NCBI GenBank assembly: GCA_003133505.1
Contig: PKXT01000063.1
Span: forward strand, 2,120 to 11,935
Length of the DNA stretch: 9,816 nt
DNA from: Acidobacteriota bacterium
GTDB taxonomy: Bacteria; Acidobacteriota; Terriglobia; Acidiferrales; UBA7541
Direction of reading: 5' to 3'
Positions 7,174 to 9,816 of the stretch are shown here, piece after piece (position 1 is the first letter of the stretch; the number at the start of each line of letters is the position of its first letter). The position numbers and the translations under genes were made by a program. The notes under the pieces were generated by a model. The model had not been told where the DNA came from and ran no database searches. It worked only from the letters and a program-made list of their open reading frames with translations.

Positions 7174-7694
7174 ATAGCGGCAACGGTATTTCAGTCTTTA
7201 AGTCATCCCTAAACGTGAAGGGCTCCGCCGGCTCGGACGGCATTGTGGGACTCAATAACAATTATGGTCGCTTTGGGGCAGCGCTCAGAAAAGGGGCGCG
7301 AATAGGAAGTACTGCAAACTTCTCGGACAAAGGGTTGATGCAACTATGTAATTTTGCGGAATTACCTAAGTTTGCACCCAGTAACTACAGCTTCGGGAGT
7401 TTTTTGGACATCACCAATAGATATCTGGGAGTGCGGTTCCAGATCAACGGCGAGACCCATTACGGGTGGATTGGATTCCGCAGCACCAGCGAAGGCAATG
7501 CCCAACTAGCCGGTTGGGCATACGAAACCGCGCCCAACCAACCCATTCAAGCGGGCCGCAAGGGGGAAATCGTTTCTGACTCGGATTTCGCTTCGGATCC
7601 GGGCACCCTGGGTTCTACGGAACCCACTTCTCTGGAACTACTGGCCGCGGGAAATGTCGCGATGGCGGATTGGCGCAGGCGAAAAGCAGGGTAA
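7167..7694 (+). CDS. 5'-truncated secreted protein with C-terminal sorting-like tail (probable remnant)
   Basis: The 175-codon frame keeps the body and tail of an exported family that I recall as widespread in Acidobacteria. Matching blocks are ARIGSTANFSD (44-54), FGSFLDITNRYLGVRF (76-91), ETHYGWIGF (96-104) and LAGWAYETAPNQPIQAG (114-130). The tail has EP at 152-153, a moderately hydrophobic stretch (155-169) and the basic end WRRRK, the layout of PEP-CTERM-like surface-sorting tails, though the stretch holds Asn and Asp and there is no strict PEP. The front is missing: an in-frame TGA at 7161 closes the frame, no signal peptide can be made, no Shine-Dalgarno precedes the GTG at 7167, and that GTG lies inside a hairpin 43 bases after the propeller stop. 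The most economical reading is a gene that lost its promoter, start and roughly its first third. A live gene with an unexported product is possible but less likely. No exosortase gene is in the window. Confidence 0.65.
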   Translation: MGYSGNGISVFKSSLNVKGSAGSDGIVGLNNNYGRFGAALRKGARIGSTANFSDKGLMQLCNFAELPKFAPSNYSFGSFLDITNRYLGVRFQINGETHYGWIGFRSTSEGNAQLAGWAYETAPNQPIQAGRKGEIVSDSDFASDPGTLGSTEPTSLELLAAGNVAMADWRRRKAG

Positions 7695-7996
7695 GCTTGG
7701 GTGCGGCCAATGTGTCCAGGAGTTGCGGCCCGATTCTTACGCTGCACGCCACTCAATATTGAAACTAATTGATATCCGAAACTTGGTCTCCAGGAGAGGG
7801 ACTAGAGAGATGCTGGCTTGCGGAGACAAAAAAGGGAACGCCGCATCGGGATCGTCGCCGAGAGCAAATTCCTTAACCTGAACAAGTTGAAGAATAGCAC
7901 CGCACGCGATTAAAACGGCCAGCCCCGCCTTTTGTCTTGAAATTTCAGACTAAAGAGCGGGGCGCCGGCCCCCGAAAATTTCCCGGGTGAAAAATA
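7695..7996. other. Intergenic gap of about 300 bp with no gene seen
   Basis: This stretch lies between convergent frames. Apart from the hairpin terminator at 7911-7970 and a short CCCGGG-centred inverted repeat next to the minus-strand stop, nothing was recognised. Short frames crossing it on the plus strand have unnatural composition and no ribosome binding site. Confidence 0.6.
7911..7970 (-). terminator. Hairpin terminator of the Met-rich protein gene
   Basis: On the minus strand GCCCCGC (7963-7957) pairs with GCGGGGC (7928-7922). The stem continues inward through TCTTTAGTCT against AAGACAAAAG, with one bulge and one mismatch, to a GAAATTTC loop. Outer GGCC blocks (7970-7967 and 7920-7917) can close the base. 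A G and then TTTT (7915-7912) follow. It begins about 26 bases after the gene's stop. The T-run is short, so efficiency is uncertain. Confidence 0.5.
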
Positions 7997-8341
7997 CTAC
8001 TGGCTCATGGGCGCTGATTTGGCCATGGGCATGCTGCACTTGGTGGACATCATTTTCATGCTGGTGACGTTCATGGACATCATGTCGCTTGACATTGTGC
8101 CGGTAAACTTCATCTTGTGGCCAACGTGGCCCTTTAAGTCATCGGACGTCATTAGCTGAACGCCATTCGGGTGCGCCGAGGTCATAACCATATACTTGCC
8201 GTCGCTCCCGGAAACGCACCCAATCATTGACGTGGTCTTGGTCTTCATGCTTCCAGACTGGGCCATTGAATCGCCCGAGGATTGAGCCATTGCCGGCAAG
8301 CAAAATGCCGCTGCTAGTGCTAATACCGCTAGTGTTTTCAT
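7997..8341 (-). CDS. Small secreted methionine-rich protein
   Basis: The 114-residue product has a classic signal peptide (residues 1-19, MKTLAVLALAAAF...AMA, cut before QSSGD). The mature part of 95 residues contains 17 methionines, most densely in SSDMMSMNVTSMKMM (84-98), plus Cys42, Cys102 and His57, 72 and 75. The middle (IGCVSGSDGKYMVMT, then LKGHVGHKMKFTGTM) resembles small secreted beta-barrel-like proteins with a GC...DGKY...L..HVGHKV.VTGT pattern that I recall from Acidobacteria; here many core positions are Met. Met clusters with Cys and His in an exported protein suggest binding of Cu(I) or another soft metal, or acting as an oxidation sink; this is inference. The ATG is firm: GGGAGA at 8354-8349 is 7 bases upstream. 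It appears monocistronic with its own terminator, and is divergent from the next gene, so the 259 bp between them may be co-regulated. Confidence 0.85.
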   Translation of the reverse strand: MKTLAVLALAAAFCLPAMAQSSGDSMAQSGSMKTKTTSMIGCVSGSDGKYMVMTSAHPNGVQLMTSDDLKGHVGHKMKFTGTMSSDMMSMNVTSMKMMSTKCSMPMAKSAPMSQ

Positions 8342-8509
8342 TTTAAATTCTCCCTTTTATTAGAATCTGAGTTAGTACCCCGCCCGTTCTTCAGCGAAGC
8401 CATGCGATGAAGATAATATCACCACTTGGTTGGATTCGCCGAGCCGCAAATGGTTCCAAGGGAGGAAACAGCCCATTTGCCCGGCTTTAGCGGCCAGTCC
8501 CCCTGTCGA

Positions 8510-8539
8510 AAGACAACGACGCCGCGAACTAATGATAAA
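8510..8539 (+). promoter_or_regulatory. Candidate promoter of the second propeller gene
   Basis: AAGACA (8510-8515, four matches to TTGACA) and GATAAA (8534-8539, four matches to TATAAT) are separated by 18 bases. Initiation would fall near 8546, just before the leader hairpin. The match is modest and made by eye. Confidence 0.25.
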
Positions 8540-8549
8540 CTCCGTAGCC

Positions 8550-8588
8550 GCCGCATGCTACTAACGCCACAAACGGCACGAATGCGGC
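8550..8588 (+). promoter_or_regulatory. Leader hairpin directly before the Shine-Dalgarno
   Basis: GCCGCAT (8550-8556) and ATGCGGC (8582-8588) form a perfect 7 bp stem. A smaller GCC / GGC stem (8566-8568 with 8574-8576 or nearby) can form within the loop. The right arm touches the AGGAGG at 8589. Such a structure could stabilise the 5' end or modulate ribosome access. Confidence 0.4.
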
Positions 8589-8594
8589 AGGAGG
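8589..8594 (+). promoter_or_regulatory. Strong Shine-Dalgarno of the second propeller gene
   Basis: AGGAGG lies 6 bases before the ATG at 8601, fixing that start. It is the best ribosome binding site in the window. Confidence 0.8.
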
Positions 8595-8600
8595 AATGAC

Positions 8601-9816
8601 ATGAGTCTACGAAGGCTGGGAATTCTGGCGCTGTGCGCCTGTGGAGCGCTGGCTTTTGCTTGGCGGGTGGGCATTGCCACGCCCGCATTGGCGCAGCACT
8701 CCGCCGATTGGGCACAGTGGGCGAGCACAGCTCAACATACGGGAATGAGCCCCGCCATCGGACAAAGCCCCACTGAAAAACTTGCGGAGGCAACCTATGA
8801 TCCCTTCGTGACACAAGAGCAGGCCGAAGAACACGGCGAACTACTGGCCCACTACCAGGCGCCGTTAGTGGACGGACATATGATTTTTATTGAAAGCAAA
8901 TCGGGACATTACGTTTCTTGCCAGCCCCCCGGCTCGGGCGTTCCATTCCCCTGCGGGCCCGACGCGTGGGAGACACAGGTGTGGAATGAAAAGGCGCTTG
9001 CGCTTAACGGCGGGCAGTTGCGTCTGCGCTGGAATTTTCCCAGCGACTGGAAGCCCGAACCGAACGGCGGAAATGCGGGCTTGGCTGGTTGGGAACCGGT
9101 ATTTCATGCGGCGCTGTCGAATGGTTTCGTTTTCGTACCGGGCGCTTCAGGATCAGTCTATAAGCTGAACGAATCCGACGGGACGATGGTGGCGCAATAC
9201 GCGCCCTTTGGGACGATGTCGAACACTTTCGTATCGGGACCGCTAACAGCCGACGCAAAAGGCAACATCTACTACAACGCAATTACCCTCGAACTAACCG
9301 TGAATCCATGGACCAATGACGTGCTGGGAGCGTGGCTGGTGCAGATTACTTCGGCTGGGGTCACGAACATGGTGAGTTACCAAACGCTGGTGCCGAACGC
9401 GTCGACGATGTGCGGCTCACTTCCATGCGGATCGCAACGGCCGGGAATTAACATTGGGCCAGCGGTATCAGCCGACGGACAAACGATTTATACCGTGAGC
9501 CGTGGACACTTGTTCCCTCTTTACAGCTTCCTGGTGGCCGCTAACGCGAACCTGACGCCCAAGTGGCAAACCCAGATGCAAAAATTGGGAACGAAGAATA
9601 ACTGGGGATATATCACCGACGACGCGTCATCCACGCCGGTGGTGGCGCCGGATGGCAGCGTGCTATTTGGAGCGCTCGGAGGGGACGGAGGCCGGGGGTT
9701 TCTGAATAAGTTTGGCTCCTCCGGAGCCTATGTGACCTCGTACAATTTCGGGTGGGATTCCACGCCCGCAGTTTACGCCCATGGCAGTACCTATTCCATT
9801 ATCACCAAGGACAATC
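8601..9816 (+). CDS. Secreted PQQ-like/beta-propeller protein, 3' end outside the window
   Basis: The frame is open from the ATG to the right edge (405 full codons, no stop). A signal peptide (MSLRRLGILAL..., cut after ATPALA at residue 31) directs export. The mature protein opens with ADWAQWASTAQHTGMSP, an N-terminal pattern often seen before PQQ-type propellers (WxxxxxxxxHTG), then has repeated blade-like pieces: NGFVFVPGASGSVYKLNESDG (174-194, split here as NGFVFVP and GSVYKLNESDG), GPLTADAKGNIYYN (213-226), GPAVSADGQTIYTVS (286-300) and TPVVAPDGSVLFGALGG (345-361). Two close Cys pairs (107/118 and 271/276) may form disulfides, fitting a periplasmic or extracellular location. It is a different subfamily from the propeller at 5432; no obvious shared motif blocks. 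No catalytic motif is visible in this part; the C-terminus, which might carry further domains, is not seen. The first gene of a possible plus-strand unit. Confidence 0.85.
   Translation, partial: MSLRRLGILALCACGALAFAWRVGIATPALAQHSADWAQWASTAQHTGMSPAIGQSPTEKLAEATYDPFVTQEQAEEHGELLAHYQAPLVDGHMIFIESKSGHYVSCQPPGSGVPFPCGPDAWETQVWNEKALALNGGQLRLRWNFPSDWKPEPNGGNAGLAGWEPVFHAALSNGFVFVPGASGSVYKLNESDGTMVAQYAPFGTMSNTFVSGPLTADAKGNIYYNAITLELTVNPWTNDVLGAWLVQITSAGVTNMVSYQTLVPNASTMCGSLPCGSQRPGINIGPAVSADGQTIYTVSRGHLFPLYSFLVAANANLTPKWQTQMQKLGTKNNWGYITDDASSTPVVAPDGSVLFGALGGDGGRGFLNKFGSSGAYVTSYNFGWDSTPAVYAHGSTYSIITKDN

Noticed and set aside
1..9816. CRISPR arrays, tRNAs, insertion sequences, phage or defence genes
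   Set aside because: Read on both strands; no regular repeats, cloverleaf sequences, transposase or integrase motifs, or toxin-antitoxin pairs were found.

Overview
The window looks like chromosomal DNA from an Acidobacteria-type soil bacterium (Terriglobia-like). This is an inference from protein style: a secreted propeller protein with the pattern TYHNEN...DGANLQETTLTP, a protein ending in the FLDITNRYLG / THYGW / WAYET / EP-hydrophobic-WRRR pattern, and a bacterial type 3 prolyl-tRNA synthetase. I recall all three from Acidobacteria, but no database search was possible. There are no rRNA or tRNA genes, CRISPR arrays, transposases or integrases.

Left half (124-5121, minus strand): a compact housekeeping cluster. 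In transcription order it is proS (prolyl-tRNA synthetase, archaeal/eukaryotic-like type 3), a class A penicillin-binding protein with PBP1B-like layout, and a secreted TPR protein. Gaps are about 42 and 21 bp, so they probably form one operon. The first gene charges tRNA-Pro; the second builds and cross-links peptidoglycan; the third is probably an envelope scaffold.

Middle (5122-7694): a 310 bp divergent intergenic region carries a candidate proS promoter, then on the plus strand a secreted PQQ-like beta-propeller protein. Right behind it is a reading frame that keeps the body and C-terminal sorting-like tail of a secreted protein family but has no signal peptide. It looks like a 5'-truncated remnant, and a hairpin spans its only plausible upstream start.

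Right part (7695-9816): a gap with a hairpin terminator, a small minus-strand secreted protein that is very rich in methionine (possible metal binding), a divergent intergenic region with a leader hairpin touching a strong Shine-Dalgarno, and a second secreted propeller-like protein that runs off the right edge. I found no clear new multi-gene system. The most interesting items are the truncated tail protein, the Met-rich exported protein, the amphipathic tail of the PBP, and the two regulatory hairpins.
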